Source: Bubalus kerabau
Taxonomy: Eukaryota > Chordata > Mammalia > Artiodactyla > Bovidae
Length of the DNA: 64,000 nt
Assembly: GCF_029407905.1 (NCBI RefSeq)
Contig: NC_073630.1
Coordinates: forward strand, 43,487,001 to 43,551,000
Direction: 5' to 3'
Each line of letters opens with the position of its first letter. The stretch's first letter is position 1. A program made the translations under genes and the position numbers. This document shows, piece after piece, positions 35,206-45,760 of the stretch. Below the pieces are notes generated by a model that had not been told where the DNA came from, ran no database searches, and saw only the letters and a list, made by a program, of their open reading frames with translations.

Positions 35206-36214
35206 AGCACAGTGATAATGGGGACCCTGAACTTGTAACTGGAGCAGTGTCCTGGGCCAATTGCCAAGCTCCTCAAAGAAAACCCTGTGTTAATGGAAAC
35301 AAGAAAACTGGAGCCAGTCCGGATCTCTGGAATGGGGTTGCTGCAAAATGGGAGCGGATAGAATGTGTGTTGGGAAGGCACCTCGGTGATTCAAAAAATG
35401 AAAGGCCTGAAGAAACTATGAAAAAACTATCAATCCAATTATAAGAGTACACCAACATATGCATAAAATAATAATGGAATAATAGAAATAAAGAAATAAA
35501 TTTGATTGCAGAAAAATTATACCACATTCACTGTAAATACAGAAGATGTTCAAAAGAAAAGAAAGAAATGAGAACTGAAATTGTTAAGGCAGGGCATATG
35601 GGGAAGGTAGAGTTAGAGGGATGCCTTGAAAGATAAACTAGTCTTGATAGATGAGGGACAAAAATTTATAGGAAGTTTTTTCATATAAAGAGTGAAACTT
35701 ATTAGACAATATTAGTGTTGAATTGTTGCTTTTTTTGAGGTTATTGCACACAGAAAAGATTATTTAAGATTAATACAATTTTAAAATTAATATTTAATTG
35801 ACTAAAGTTACAAACTGACAGGCTTAGCCTTTTTTTGTTTTTACAAACCATTTAGATTTAATTTACAAATTTGTGATACTATTTATATATCCAGTAAATT
35901 TTAAGTATGACTTTTAAAGGGGATTTTACATCTCAGTTAATTAAATCCCATTAAATATTTTAAAATGCATTTATACGTTTAATAAATTTTGCTTTTCTTT
36001 TATATGCAGTTCAGTAATCTGAATAACAAAAAAGCTCTCCAGGAACTTAACCAATTCTTATAAACCTAATAAATTACAGACATAAACACAGTAAATCTAA
36101 AATTATCATAAACATTATATTATTTCCAAAATATGGTAGAATTAGCTTGCTTCTTTTAACTTAAAATTATAAGCTTAAATCAATTATTTAGGGATACATT
36201 TTTTAAGATATCCT
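35206..36214. other. unassigned; short protein-like open frame at its start
   Basis: 35211-35441 stays open and reads a mixed-composition peptide ('LWNGVAAKWERIECVLGRHL' inside it). No ATG opens it, and I recognise no family. It could be chance, or a fragment of an unidentified coding sequence. The rest (35450-36214) is AT-rich and featureless. Confidence 0.35.
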
Positions 36215-36285
36215 GGAGATTTATTTTTTAATTTACTTATTTTTAATTGGAGGATAATTACTTCACAATATAGTGTTGGTTTAGA
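36215..36285 (-). mobile_element. L1 3' terminal fragment, antisense
   Basis: 'ttttaattggaggataatta' and 'cttcacaatatagtgttggt' match the antisense end of an older artiodactyl L1 3' UTR. Confidence 0.6.
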
Positions 36286-36342
36286 GCTCAAACACAGTAG
36301 TTAGGACACATTTTAAAACTAGAATTAAATAGCTTAACCAGT

Positions 36343-36500
36343 AGATTTGTGATTTTCAACTGGGAGTAGTATTACTGCCCCGTGGGGTGTATTTGGAGGT
36401 ATGAGCAGGTGCTTCAACTGTCACAATGCCTGGGGACTACCACAGGCGTTACGTGGGTGGTCACCAGGGACATTTGAAGCCCCTATAGGAAGAGATCCAA
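36343..36500 (+). mobile_element. MER5A-like hAT transposon
   Basis: 'gtgattttcaactgggagta', 'tgccccgtggggtgtatttgg' (diverged), 'aactgtcacaatgcctgggg' and 'caccagggacatttgaagcc' follow the order of MER5A in sense orientation. Both ends are eroded. Confidence 0.6.
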
Positions 36501-36652
36501 AAGCATGCGCCTTGAGTGCATTAGATAATGTTGTAGTTTGGATTCTTACAGAAGCTGACTCTGACCGATGATTCAAATTCAACTAAGTTATTTGGAAGTT
36601 AAGAAAACACTGTTAGATAAGTCAGAGTGAGACAGGAGGGGAAATAAAGCAA

Positions 36653-36865
36653 TTGTTCAGTCGCTGACTTGGGTCTAACTCTTCGCCATCCCATGAACTG
36701 AAGCATGCCAGGCTTCTCTGTCCTTCACTATCTTCTGGAGTTTGCTCAAATTCATGCCCAATGAGTAGGTGATGCCATCCAACCATCTCATCCTCTGTCA
36801 TCCCTTTCTCCTCCTGCCCTCAATCTTTCCCAACATCAGGGTCTTTTCCAATGAGTCAGCTGTTT
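36653..36865 (-). mobile_element. BovB LINE 3' fragment
   Basis: Antisense BovB 3' end: 'ttgttcagtcgctgacttgg', 'catctcatcctctgtcatcc', 'cagggtcttttccaatgagt'. 5'-truncated. Confidence 0.92.
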
Positions 36866-37601
36866 GTTTTAAAGGGTGCTTTATCAAGCTGAGGGTAACC
36901 TGAGCATAACTCAATGTGCGAACTTGAGAGTCAACATATAACATGGGTCTGTAGGGTATCTTACCCTGGGGATGAGAGGGCTGGGTTCTGACATACCAAC
37001 TTCATTGTCATTGATTGAGAGCTGCTCCAGGAGGCAGGTTTCCCACATTTCAGGCAAAGCAAAGAGAATCCACCAGAGAAGTCTCCTAAGGGAAAAAACA
37101 AAAGCCAGATGCTTTGTGCTTATTTCTGTTTGTTTGTTTGACTCTTCAGATTGTAGCACATTGAATGGAAATCAAATGAGTTTAAATATAGGGATTTGAT
37201 AAATTGCCTCTTTAACTTTCCTTTGATCTTTAATTGGAGAGGAATCAAGGGAAGAAAGACTGCTAATCCAGGCTCTGAGGCATCAGAGAACTTGATCATC
37301 TAGAGTTTGATCCCCATTTGCCTCCCAGAGTAAACAATGGTGGCTTTGAGCAAGTGAGCCCCATAAAAATTAACAAGACCTTGGAAGAGAAAGGTAACAC
37401 TGGTCTCAGTCCTCAAGAAGTCATTTCTGCTCATTGGCACCTGTTAGACCGAATGTGCTGGTGGACGGTGATACAAGTCATACTCCCCAGCCTCTCGCAG
37501 TCCTTGGAAAAGGCTCTGGGGCCATGAATCTCATGGAAAAGTGCCAATGAGGAAAAAGGAAGATGAGCAGAGATTACAAATGTAAAGCAACATTTATTAA
37601 G
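36866..37601. other. unassigned interval
   Basis: Moderate GC and apparently unique. Open frames at 36911-37199 (both strands) and 37318-37527 have no recognised homology. Confidence 0.45.
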
Positions 37602-37842
37602 GTCTGCTGCTGCTAAGTCACTTCAGTCGTGTCCGACTCTGACCCCATAGACGGCAGCCCACCAGGCTCCCCCGTCCCTGGGATTCTCCAGGCAAGAACA
37701 CTGGAGTGGGTTGCCATTTCCTTCTCCAGTGCATGAAAGTGAAAAGTGAAAGTGAAGTCGCTCAGTCGTATCCGACTCTTAGCGACCCCATGGACTGCAG
37801 CCTACCAGGCTCCTCCGCCCATGGGATTTTCCAGGCAAGAGT
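37602..37842 (-). mobile_element. BOV-A2 SINE
   Basis: Antisense BOV-A2 dimer beginning (CTG)3 and ending 'gggattttccaggcaagagt'. A 6-base gap in the first monomer ('gactctgaccccatag') distinguishes it from its relatives. Confidence 0.94.
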
Positions 37843-38814
37843 CTATGAAAATGTTTCACAGGGGTCCATGAATTGTGTGAAATTACATGTCAACTTTTGC
37901 AAAAGTGTGCATTTTCCTGGAGAGAGAGGAAGTCCATAACTTTCATTAGCCTCTGTAGGGAGACCATGCCCTTCACACAAGTATAAGAAACATTTATTTA
38001 AAATGAAATCCAGTAATGGAGGAGCAAACAGGAGAAAGGTAGAGAAAAGTGACTACTATCCACAATTATCAAATATCAATTTTTCCATGACCCTTGTAAG
38101 AATCCCGTCTTTAATGATAAAGCAATAAAACTTAGAGCAATTTTGCAAATTCAAGGACACAGCCATCAAAAAGTGCAGCTGACTGTCCAGCTCTGATGCT
38201 TTACTGACTCCAAAGCATATGCCATCCTCACTATGCTGCCCCGTTGTCTCCAGGGGGCCCTGGAGTGAAGCCCTTAAGCATATATTTTCCAAATGTTCCT
38301 AACAGTCTAGGGAGAGGAGGAACTGATTTCATGGAAACTGAAATGACCCAAAAGAAACTTAATGAAGTGCAGAGTATTTGAATATGACCATTCCCTCTAG
38401 GACCCACAGGCCTCAGCCCCCATGGCTATGACAAGTCTGAGCCTGCCCCTGGAACATGGATATTGACCTTGACTTCTCATCCCACAGACAAACTGGGTGT
38501 TTTATTCATTCCCTGGGCAATTAAATGAAACACATTTAATGACCAATTAGAACGGTTGCAAAGGTAAGTATGGGTGATAGAAGAGGCGAAACATCTAACC
38601 TATATTGGGACGTGAAAGTGGTTAAGCTAGAGGAAACTCTCTAGAGGTGCTGACACTTGGTGGCCACAAACTGAAGGGCAAGTAGAAGTTAGTGACACAA
38701 GAAGTAACACGAAAGTCTTCTCAGCAGAATAGATTTCTGTTAACAACAATATAGTGTTGGAAAGAATAGCAAACCAGTGGACTCTTGTGGACAGAGGCGT
38801 CTAAAGGAGGAATA
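37843..38814. other. unassigned interval
   Basis: No confident repeat and no exon. 38160-38280 is GC-richer, apparently unique. Confidence 0.45.
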
Positions 38815-38999
38815 CGTGTAGTGTTCAACTCTTTGTGACCCTATGGACTATAGCCTGCCAGGCTTCTCTGTCCTGGGAATTTCCCATCAAGAATACAATA
38901 GTGGGTTGCCATTTACTTCTCCAGGTGATCTTCTGGACCCAGAAATTGAACCTGCATCTCCTGCATTGGCAGGCAGATTCTTTACAACTGGGAAGCCAC
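38815..38999 (-). mobile_element. Bov-tA SINE
   Basis: Antisense Bov-tA with the head at the right ('cctgcattggcaggcagatt', 'ctttacaactgggaagccac'). Confidence 0.9.
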
Positions 39000-39729
39000 T
39001 AAAGGAGACAGGAACTTGGTAAAAGTTTCTTGCACCCTCACGGACTTGCACACATAATCATAAGCTACAGGATACACACAAGTAGCAATGAGTATATATT
39101 ACACGTGGTTATGTCCAAATTGTTATTCTCAGTAGCATATGTTTATTTCATCCAAATATATTCAAATATAATCCAAGCAAAAAGAAGCAAAAAATTAGGG
39201 GACAGATTTCAAGTTGTACGTAAAGAAAAACTGTTCTTATGTGACAGTTATCAAAAGAAAAGAAAAAATTGAAAGGAAGGAAGGAAAAAGAGAAGGAGAG
39301 AGCGAGAAGAAAGGAAAAAAGGGGAGAACAGTGCTTGGAAAAGCAGTGGGTTCCCTGTCATTGTTTTCTCTCCCAGCATTTTGTATATGATTCTATAATT
39401 TGGGGTCAAAAACATTTCTGGGATGCAACTATATTTGCTCTTCCTGTACCTTTGCTTAGCTAAAAGACATTTACATCAAGAAGTTAAGTGTGTTTCTTTC
39501 TAGATGATAGGATTACAGGTGATTTTTATTTCCAAATTTCTAGCTTAATAGGTACTCTGATTCTTATTTTATTTTATTTTGATTCTTATTTTAAAGTCAG
39601 AAAATTCTATAACTATTTCAAAACCTTTCTGCCTCTTGGTCAAACATTTACAAATGCATTAGTATAAAATATACATATCCAATTGTGATGCATTAAGAAA
39701 CTCAAGAGATTACTCTTTTCATGTAAATT
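39000..39729. other. unassigned, with purine-rich tract
   Basis: 39248-39330 is an almost pure (GA/AAG)-rich purine tract, giving a Lys/Arg/Glu-rich open frame that is an artefact. A (TTTTA)n stretch lies near 39564-39592. Confidence 0.5.
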
Positions 39730-39741
39730 ATGCTATAATTA

Positions 39742-40014
39742 GGAGAAGGAAATGGCAACCCACTCCAATATTCTTGCCTGGAAAATCCCATGGACAGAGG
39801 AGCCTGATGTAGGCCACAGTCCACGGAGTCGCAAAGAGTTGGACACGACTGAGCAACTTCACTTCACTCACTTCATACTTTTTCACTGGAGAAGGAAATG
39901 GCAACCCACTCCAGTATTCCTGCCTGGAAATCCCATGGACGGAGGAGCCTGGCCAGTGGTGGTCCATGGGGTCACAGACAGTCAGACACAACTGAAGTGA
40001 CTGAGCATGCACGC
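39742..40014 (+). mobile_element. BOV-A2 SINE with TSD
   Basis: Sense BOV-A2 dimer. Perfect 12-bp target duplication atgctataatta at 39730-39741 and 40015-40026. Confidence 0.95.
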
Positions 40015-40069
40015 ATGCTATAATTAAGTGATCCTTCATTATTTTTGATACAATAGCTTGTATAGAATA

Positions 40070-40336
40070 CTACTACTACTACTACTGAGTTGCTTCAGTC
40101 GTGTCTGACTCTGTGCAACCCCACAGACGGCAGCCCACCAGGCTCCCCTGTCCCTGGGATTCTCCAGGCAAAAACACTGGAGTGGGTTGCCATTTCCTTC
40201 TCCAATGCATGAACGTGAAAAGTGAAAGTGAAGTTGCTCACTCGTGTCCGACTCTTCGAGATCCCATAGACTTCAGCCTACCAGGCTCCTCCGTCCATGG
40301 GATTTTCCAGGCAAGAGTACTGGAGTGGGTTGCCAT
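40070..40336 (-). mobile_element. BOV-A2 SINE with (ACT)n
   Basis: Antisense BOV-A2. The inverted tail has become (TAC/ACT)6 at 40068-40086. Both monomers are present up to 'gagtgggttgccatta'. Only 55 bp separate it from the sense copy at 39742-40014. Confidence 0.94.
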
Positions 40337-40417
40337 TAGGTCCTGTATAAATCTATTGACTATTGATTTTTGTACAATAGGCTATCATTCTTATCAAAAA
40401 AAAGAAACTTTCTTAGC

Positions 40418-40470
40418 TACCAAAATGGATGCAGGTAATTTTTCTATAAGTACTCACATCCATTTTGGTA
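40418..40470. repeat. 14-bp perfect inverted repeat (hairpin)
   Basis: taccaaaatggatg at 40418-40431 is repeated as its exact complement at 40457-40470, with a 25-base loop. There is no T-run terminator context, and it matches no known element. Confidence 0.85.
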
Positions 40471-40867
40471 ACTTTTTCAAAGTGAAAAACCCCATTTGAT
40501 AAAGCCAAAACATAACATAAAAATGAGTATAAGCAAAGGAAAACAGAAAGTGGCATTTGGGGAAAAAAACTGTCTAATATGCAAAAGAAATGGGATTGGT
40601 TTTTAGAATGCATTAAATGTTATATAGATTGATGTTTTCAAAATAGAAACAGAGGCAAAGAATATAAATAGAAATGTAAAAATACAACAATGGTAAGCTG
40701 CAGCTCCTTTCAGTAGTGAACCTGGAAAAGCAAATGAAAGCAATGAGACAGCACAATTTGGGCCCTCAGTTTGGCAACATTTTAAACAGTCCCATAATAC
40801 AGAGAACTGTGTAATATATGCTGCAGCTTTTTGGAGGTATTTTTTGACAATATCTGTTCAATTCATT

Positions 40868-41397
40868 TGTTTTAGCCACGTGTTCTGGGAAACAAACTCA
40901 CTCAGAGGGACAATGCAGATAGTGGAGTGCTGTTTATTACACCCGTGGGCCCAAGGCAGAGTCTCCTCTTAGCCAAGGACCCTGACCAGTTTTTCTGAAA
41001 ACCTTACATACCCTAAGTGTGTGTGCCCAAACCCACCTCTCCAAATTCCCTGAAACTAGTCTGAACAAAAGAAAAGAAAGATACAATCAAAGTTAACCCG
41101 TGATTCATATGCCTTAAGCCTAGGTAGTTAACAGTGGACAATCAATAGGCCTGTGGTCATACCCCAATAAGCATAGTAGAATTTATGATTCTATTCAGTT
41201 ACACAGATAATTAGGGTATTCTTTTAGGCAACAGAGAGTCTAGGTACAAACCCTGGGGCTCTTCCATCCAGGGGCCTGGTTTTCCAGTTGGCATTTCGTT
41301 TCCATAGATACTGGGCATATAGCTCAAAGTCTGCAGTCTGGCCCAAGATGGAGTCCTGCTTTCAAGATGGAGCCTGGTCTGTCTGTTTCCTCCTTCA
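40868..41397 (-). mobile_element. left LTR of the ERV
   Basis: 530 bp, antisense; on its own strand it begins TGAAGGAGGAAAC (41397 leftward) and ends ...CTAAAACA at 40868. It retains an AATAAA poly(A) signal (complement at 40933-40938), which the right LTR has lost. Over the outer ~200 bp it differs from the right LTR at roughly one base in eight by eye, while the inner part is nearly identical. Confidence 0.85.
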
Positions 41398-41416
41398 TTC
41401 CTACCTCTTGATGCTC

Positions 41417-41833
41417 TTAACTCATAGTACGAGCATCATTCATAGGGATATATTGCGCCCTGACTCTCCGACCTCCAATTTGGGAGAACGACATCAACCT
41501 TTGGGTTACAAAGTTCATAATACATTGTAAAACAAAGGCTCCACAAAGCAGAACTATCAAGGCAACTATAACAATGGTAAATATAGTTTTCCACCAATCA
41601 CCCTTCATCCAGATAGGACGGAACTCCAAAAAGGAAGATTATCATCAGACCTAACTTTTACCTGACCTTTCCTGTCATCTAGGGTGGCTGATATATAGCC
41701 AGATAAATCAGGAATATACACAACATTCAACTTTAATTATATAGCACAGGTCCCTCTTTGTACTGAAACTATGGTTAGTCTCAAGATGATACCAGCAAGT
41801 CCTTGTAGCAGCAGTTGTTTGTAGAGCTTCATC
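41417..41833 (-). pseudogene. env: ERV env remnant (left arm)
   Basis: Only the C-terminal end of the transmembrane envelope subunit is readable. The frame 41629..41417 (70 codons) contains a long hydrophobic membrane-spanning segment (around 'IFTIVIVALIVLLCGAFVL', residues ~16-34) followed by a short cytoplasmic tail, ending about 20 bp before the LTR at a weak purine tract. Upstream, between the end of pol and this tail, nearly all of env, including the surface subunit, is missing and the remaining frame holds stops. It cannot make an envelope protein. The right arm shares the same deletion. The short open frame could only be expressed by chance. Confidence 0.75.
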
Positions 41834-42419
41834 TCTGTTTCTTCTTTAAGATGATCTTGGTTTCACGGGGATCAGTGGGGTCCTGTTGTGTAGTGCCCTC
41901 AGCGTCCTCCAGGTCTGCGAGGTATGCCCTCTTCACCCTCATGTGGAGGATCCAGGGAGTGACACCTGCAACCTTAACTGCAGCAGGGCTGGTCAGAACA
42001 ACAGTACATGGGCCTTCCAATGTGGGGCCAAGGAGTCGTGTTCCCAGTCCTTGACCACACCTGATCCCCGGGCCCAAATTCATAAATCTGTTCCCCAAGA
42101 AGGAATGGCACCCTTTCTTGTACAAACTTAGTTACCTGATTTATTACCTTACCCAGTTGTTCCATCTGCTGTGAAATCTCATCTCCCCTTACCTGAGGCA
42201 AATTTGTTGACCCCTGTTTTATTATGGGAGGGGGCCTCCCCAACACTTTGTAGGGAGAAAAACCATGGGACTGCTGGGTCATCCTGAGTCTGAGCAGAGC
42301 TGTCGGAAACAAGTCCACCCAGGAACTGCCAGTCTCTAAGATCCACTTGGAGAGTGTCTCTTTAAGTGTTCAGTTGGTTCCTTCCACCATCCCAGAACTC
42401 TGTGGCCTATATGCTGTAT
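41829..42419 (-). pseudogene. pol: ERV integrase C-terminal part (left arm)
   Basis: C-terminal portion of retroviral integrase, minus strand. Two overlapping frames are needed (42318..41974 and 42125..41829), so a frameshift lies at about 41980-42120. Family-typical features are the basic/aromatic DNA-binding region near 'GPGDQVW' and 'AAVKVAGVTPWI', and the end of pol runs to the frame's stop at 41829. An additional stop lies just after the catalytic-glutamate region (near 42380). Inactive. Confidence 0.8.
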
Positions 42420-42700
42420 GTAATTTCCACTTGATGTTTAAAGTTTTGCTTACTTGTTATACTAAATCAGCTATGAAAGCCAGGCCATTGTCCGATCCAA
42501 TGCTGGGAGGAAATCCAAATCTGAGAACTATCTCCCTAAGTAGGCACCAGGCTACTTTTGATGCTCTTTCAGTCCGGGTAGGAAAAGCTTCTACCCATCC
42601 CGAGAACGTACATACTACGACCAGCAGGTAATGGTAGTGTCGGTGAGATTTCATTTCAGTGAAGTCCACTTCCAGGTGTTCAAAGGGAAGTGTGCCTTTT
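42420..42700 (-). pseudogene. pol: ERV integrase catalytic core (intact-length copy)
   Basis: Minus-strand integrase core. The frame 42669..42457 begins just after the first catalytic aspartate context ('DFTEMKSH') and includes the second ('IGSDNGLAF'). The third (glutamate, in 'SSGMVEGTN') lies in the adjoining frame near 42395, so the D,D-35-E triad positions are recognisable. The frame is broken immediately before and after. A second, diverged copy of this segment lies at 44382-44737. Confidence 0.85.
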
Positions 42701-43530
42701 ACCTGAATCCCTGGAGGTTTCTGTATGTGCCTAGAGGCAGCATTGACCTGTGAGCAGGCAGTGCAGTTCTGAGATTTTGTCCTGCATAGGAAAGAGAGGC
42801 GGGGAACCAGGAAATGTTTTCAAATTAGCTCTTCCAGTTTATCATGGCATAGATGGGTTGCTTGGTGTGTTTGGCTTACCAGAGTGAGTGCCAGCTCCTC
42901 CAATACCAATAATTTGCTACTTGGCAATTCCCACCATCCCTTTTCAGTCTTGATGGCCCCTTCTGCTTTGGCTAGTTGGTTTTGGGCTTCAGTGTATTTT
43001 GGAGAGTCTAGCGTTAGCTCGGGTAGCTCTGCCATATGAGAGCTTTAATAGGGGCTTCATTTGTCACCCCCAAGCCCTCGGCTGCTTGTTTAGCGGTCTT
43101 ATCTGCCAGTCTGTTCCCTGAGCCCAGCGGGTATCCTTTTTTTGAAGTCCTCAGCAGTGTATGACTGCAACCCTTTCTGGTTCCCAGACAGCATCTAATA
43201 GGGTCTTAATTTCTTCCTTATTTTTAATATCTTTTTCACTAGCTGTCAAAGGCCTCTCTCCTTATACAGAGCCCTGTAGTGTGGCAAAAGCATACCTGGA
43301 GTCTGTGTAAATGTTTGTCTTCTTACCTTTTGACATCTGGAGGGCCTGGATTGGAGCATATAGTTTGGCCTGTTGAGCGGACCAGTGTGATGGCAGAGAG
43401 CTAGCCTCAGTGATGCTTTCTTCCATGACTACTGCATATCCCGACAGTCATTGTCCTTGTTTCACCAGGCTGGTGCCCTTGGTGTACAGGACCAAATCTG
43501 GGTCCGGGATTGGCTGGTCTCTCAAGTCAG
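42701..43530 (-). pseudogene. pol: ERV RNase H / integrase N-terminal region
   Basis: Minus strand, many stops. RNase H is recognisable from 'LVLYTKGTS' (about 43500-43474), where the usual first catalytic aspartate of the T-D-G motif reads lysine, and from 'NIYTDSRYAFATLQG' (about 43313-43269), which keeps its aspartate. The stretch at 43035..42820 reads an open but partly out-of-frame piece. The zinc-binding N-terminus of integrase is not clearly intact. Non-functional. Confidence 0.75.
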
Positions 43531-44241
43531 GTCTGCTGGCATATTTCCTTGCAATCATGTGAGGGCCCACCTTCTCCAGCAAGAAAGAGAGTGGCCGGAT
43601 TCAGGGTCTGACAAGGCTCAGTAGTAACATGAGGGTTCTCACATAACAGTCCCTGGTATTGAGTAATCCGGGATGTTGACAGCCGTTTATGGGGATCCCC
43701 TCTCAGGTGAGTGTTGACCTCATGCAGCACTTTTATGAACAAATCTTGGCCCAAAGTCAGCTTGGTTGCCTCCCAGAGCAGTAACGCAACTGCAGCAACT
43801 GCCCATAAGCATCCCAGCCACCCAGTGGCAACATTGCCCAGCTGATTAGAGACAAGTCACTGGTCTGTCCCATGTCCCCATAGTCTGGGACAACACTCCC
43901 ATAGCCACCTTGTCCTTTTCAGTCACGTAAAGAGTAAGCAGCTTAGCAAGGTCTGGCAGGCCCAGGATGGGTGCTGATGTAATTGTACTGGGTTTGAGTT
44001 CTATTACCAGTGGGACTTGTTTTGCAAGCTTTGGGGCGGGGTAAGGGTTGTCTTCCACCCAGACCTCAGGGAATTGTTGAGTTAACTCTCTTTCTTGACT
44101 GTTTAGCCTGTCTGGTTTCCTTTCTGGGAGACTGTGCAACTTCCATTCATCTTGAGGGGTTATGAGCTGAGGTGGAATTCTGAGGGCATTGACCAGAGGT
44201 CTCCATTGCTGGGATTGGAGCCTGCTGAAACGGTGGCTCAA
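43527..44241 (-). pseudogene. pol: ERV reverse transcriptase remnant, palm deleted
   Basis: Minus strand. 44241..43846 carries the RT N-terminal end ('FPEVWVEDNPYPAPKLAKQ') and then passes within about 20 residues to the connection region ('LGLPDLAKLLTLYVTEKDK'). 43754..43527 continues the connection domain ('RITQYQGLLCENPHV', 'LNPATLFLAGE'). The fingers and palm between them, including the Y-x-D-D catalytic box, are absent, so several hundred bases were deleted. A frameshift separates the two readable parts. Confidence 0.8.
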
Positions 44242-44389
44242 TGAACTCCGGGAGAGCTAGTGGAAGAGCAGTGGCTGCTGCAGGAACTTCACCTGGCCCT
44301 GGATTGGGCATTAAGGTGACCTCCAGTCCTGGTGGAGCACTGGGAGGCAGGGGCATCATTACCCAGTATGAGGGAGGGGTCAAGTCCAC
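44147..44389 (-). pseudogene. gag: proline-rich gag-like fragment
   Basis: The frame 44389..44147 is proline-rich ('PLPPSAPPGLEVTL', 'PNPGPGEVPAAATALPLALP'), as in the matrix/p12-type region of gammaretroviral Gag. No capsid or zinc-knuckle is present. On its 5' side it is fused at about 44382 to the extra integrase fragment, and on its 3' side it runs directly into RT. The Gag assignment is from composition and position only. Confidence 0.5.
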
Positions 44390-44737
44390 CCAGGAACGGA
44401 CAGTCTCTAAGATCCACTTGGAGAGTGTCTCTTTAAGTGTTGGTTGGTTCCTTCCACCATCCCAGAACTTTGTGGCCTATATGCTGTATGTAATTTCCAC
44501 TTGATGTTTAAAATTTTGCTTACTTGTTACACTAAATCAGCTACAAAAGCCGGGCCATTGTCCGATCCAATGCTGGTAGGAAATCCAAATCTGGGACCTA
44601 TCTCCCTAAGCAGGCACCAGGCTACTTTTGATGCTCTTTCAGTCCGGGTAGGAAAAGCTTCTACCCATCCTGAGAATGTACATACTATGACCAGCAGGTA
44701 ATGGTAGTGTCGGTGAGGTTTCATTTCAGTGAAGTAA
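44382..44737 (-). pseudogene. pol: second, displaced integrase core fragment
   Basis: A 356-bp direct repeat of 42305-42665 in the same minus orientation, about 5-6% different by eye. It encodes the integrase core again (frame 44790..44527, with 'IGSDNGPAFVADLV') and extends past the catalytic-glutamate region. It lies upstream of gag/RT on the minus strand, where a 5' LTR and leader would be expected. At 44737/44738 it abuts the oppositely oriented integrase of the right arm. Confidence 0.85.
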
Positions 44738-45327
44738 TACAGCATATAGGCCCCAGAGTTCTGGGATGGTGGAAGGAACCAACTGAACACTTAAAGAGAC
44801 ACTCTCCAAGTGGATCTTAGAGACTGGCAGTTCCTGGGTGGACTTGTTTCCGACAGCTCTGCTCAGACTCAGGATGACCCCGCAGACCCATGGCTTTTCT
44901 CCGTACAAAGTGTTGGGGAGGCCCCCTCCCATAATAAAACAGGGGTCAACAAATATGCCTCAGGTAAGGGGAGATGAGATTTCACAGCAGATGGAACAAC
45001 TGGGTAAGGTAATAAATCAGGTAACTAAGTTTGTACAAGAAAGGGTGCCATTCCTCCTTGGGGAACAGATTTATGAATTTGGGCCCGGGGATCAGGTGTG
45101 GTCAAGGACTGGGAACACGACTCCTTGGCCCCACATTGGAAGGCCCATGTACTGTTGTTCTGACCAGCCCTGCTGCAGTTAAGGTTGCAGGTGTCACTCC
45201 CTGGATCCTCCACATGAGGGTGAAGAGGGCATACCTCGCAGACCTGGAGGACGCTGAGGGCACTACACAACAGGACCCCACTGATCCCCGTGAAACCAAG
45301 ATCATCTTAAAGAAGAAACAGAGATGA
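44738..45327 (+). pseudogene. pol: ERV integrase C-terminal part (right arm)
   Basis: Plus-strand mirror of 41829-42419. Readable frames are 44838-45182 and 45031-45327, so it carries the same frameshift as the left arm. It begins abruptly inside the catalytic-glutamate region at the inversion junction. It is nearly identical to the left arm except for a cluster of about six differences at about 44880-44975. Confidence 0.82.
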
Positions 45328-45741
45328 AGCTCTACAAACAACTGCTGCTACAAGGACTTGCTGGTATCATCTTGAGACTAACCATAGTTTCAGTACAAAG
45401 AGGGACCTGTGCTATATAATTAAAGTTGAATGTTGTGTATATATTCCTGATTTATCTGGCTATATATCAGCCACCCTAGATGACAGGAAAGGTCAGGTAA
45501 AAGTTAGGTCTGATGATAATCTTCCTTTTTGGAGTTCCGTCCTATCTGGATGAAGGGTGATTGGTGGAAAACTATATTTACCATTGTTATAGTTGCCTTG
45601 ATAGTTCTGCTTTGTGGAGCCTTTGTTTTACAATGTATTATGAACTTTGTAACCCAAAGGTTGATGTCGTTCTCCCAAATTGGAGGTCGGAGAGTCAGGG
45701 CGCAATATATCCCTATGAATGATGCTCGTACTATGAGTTAA
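45328..45741 (+). pseudogene. env: ERV env remnant (right arm)
   Basis: Mirror of the left-arm env remnant. The 70-codon frame 45529-45741 encodes the same membrane-spanning segment and tail, identical at the protein level to 41629..41417. The sequence between pol and this tail has a 2-bp length difference from the left arm and several stops. Most of env is deleted. It ends at a stop 20 bp before the LTR. Confidence 0.75.
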
Positions 45742-45760
45742 GAGCATCAAGAGGTAGGAA

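Noticed and set aside
39248..39463. Lys/Arg/Glu-rich small protein
   Set aside because: The composition follows the purine-rich GA tract, with no conserved start or domain.
42305..44737. CRISPR-like or designed tandem repeat
   Set aside because: The repeated 356 bp are a duplicated retroviral integrase segment; there are only two copies and no regular spacers.
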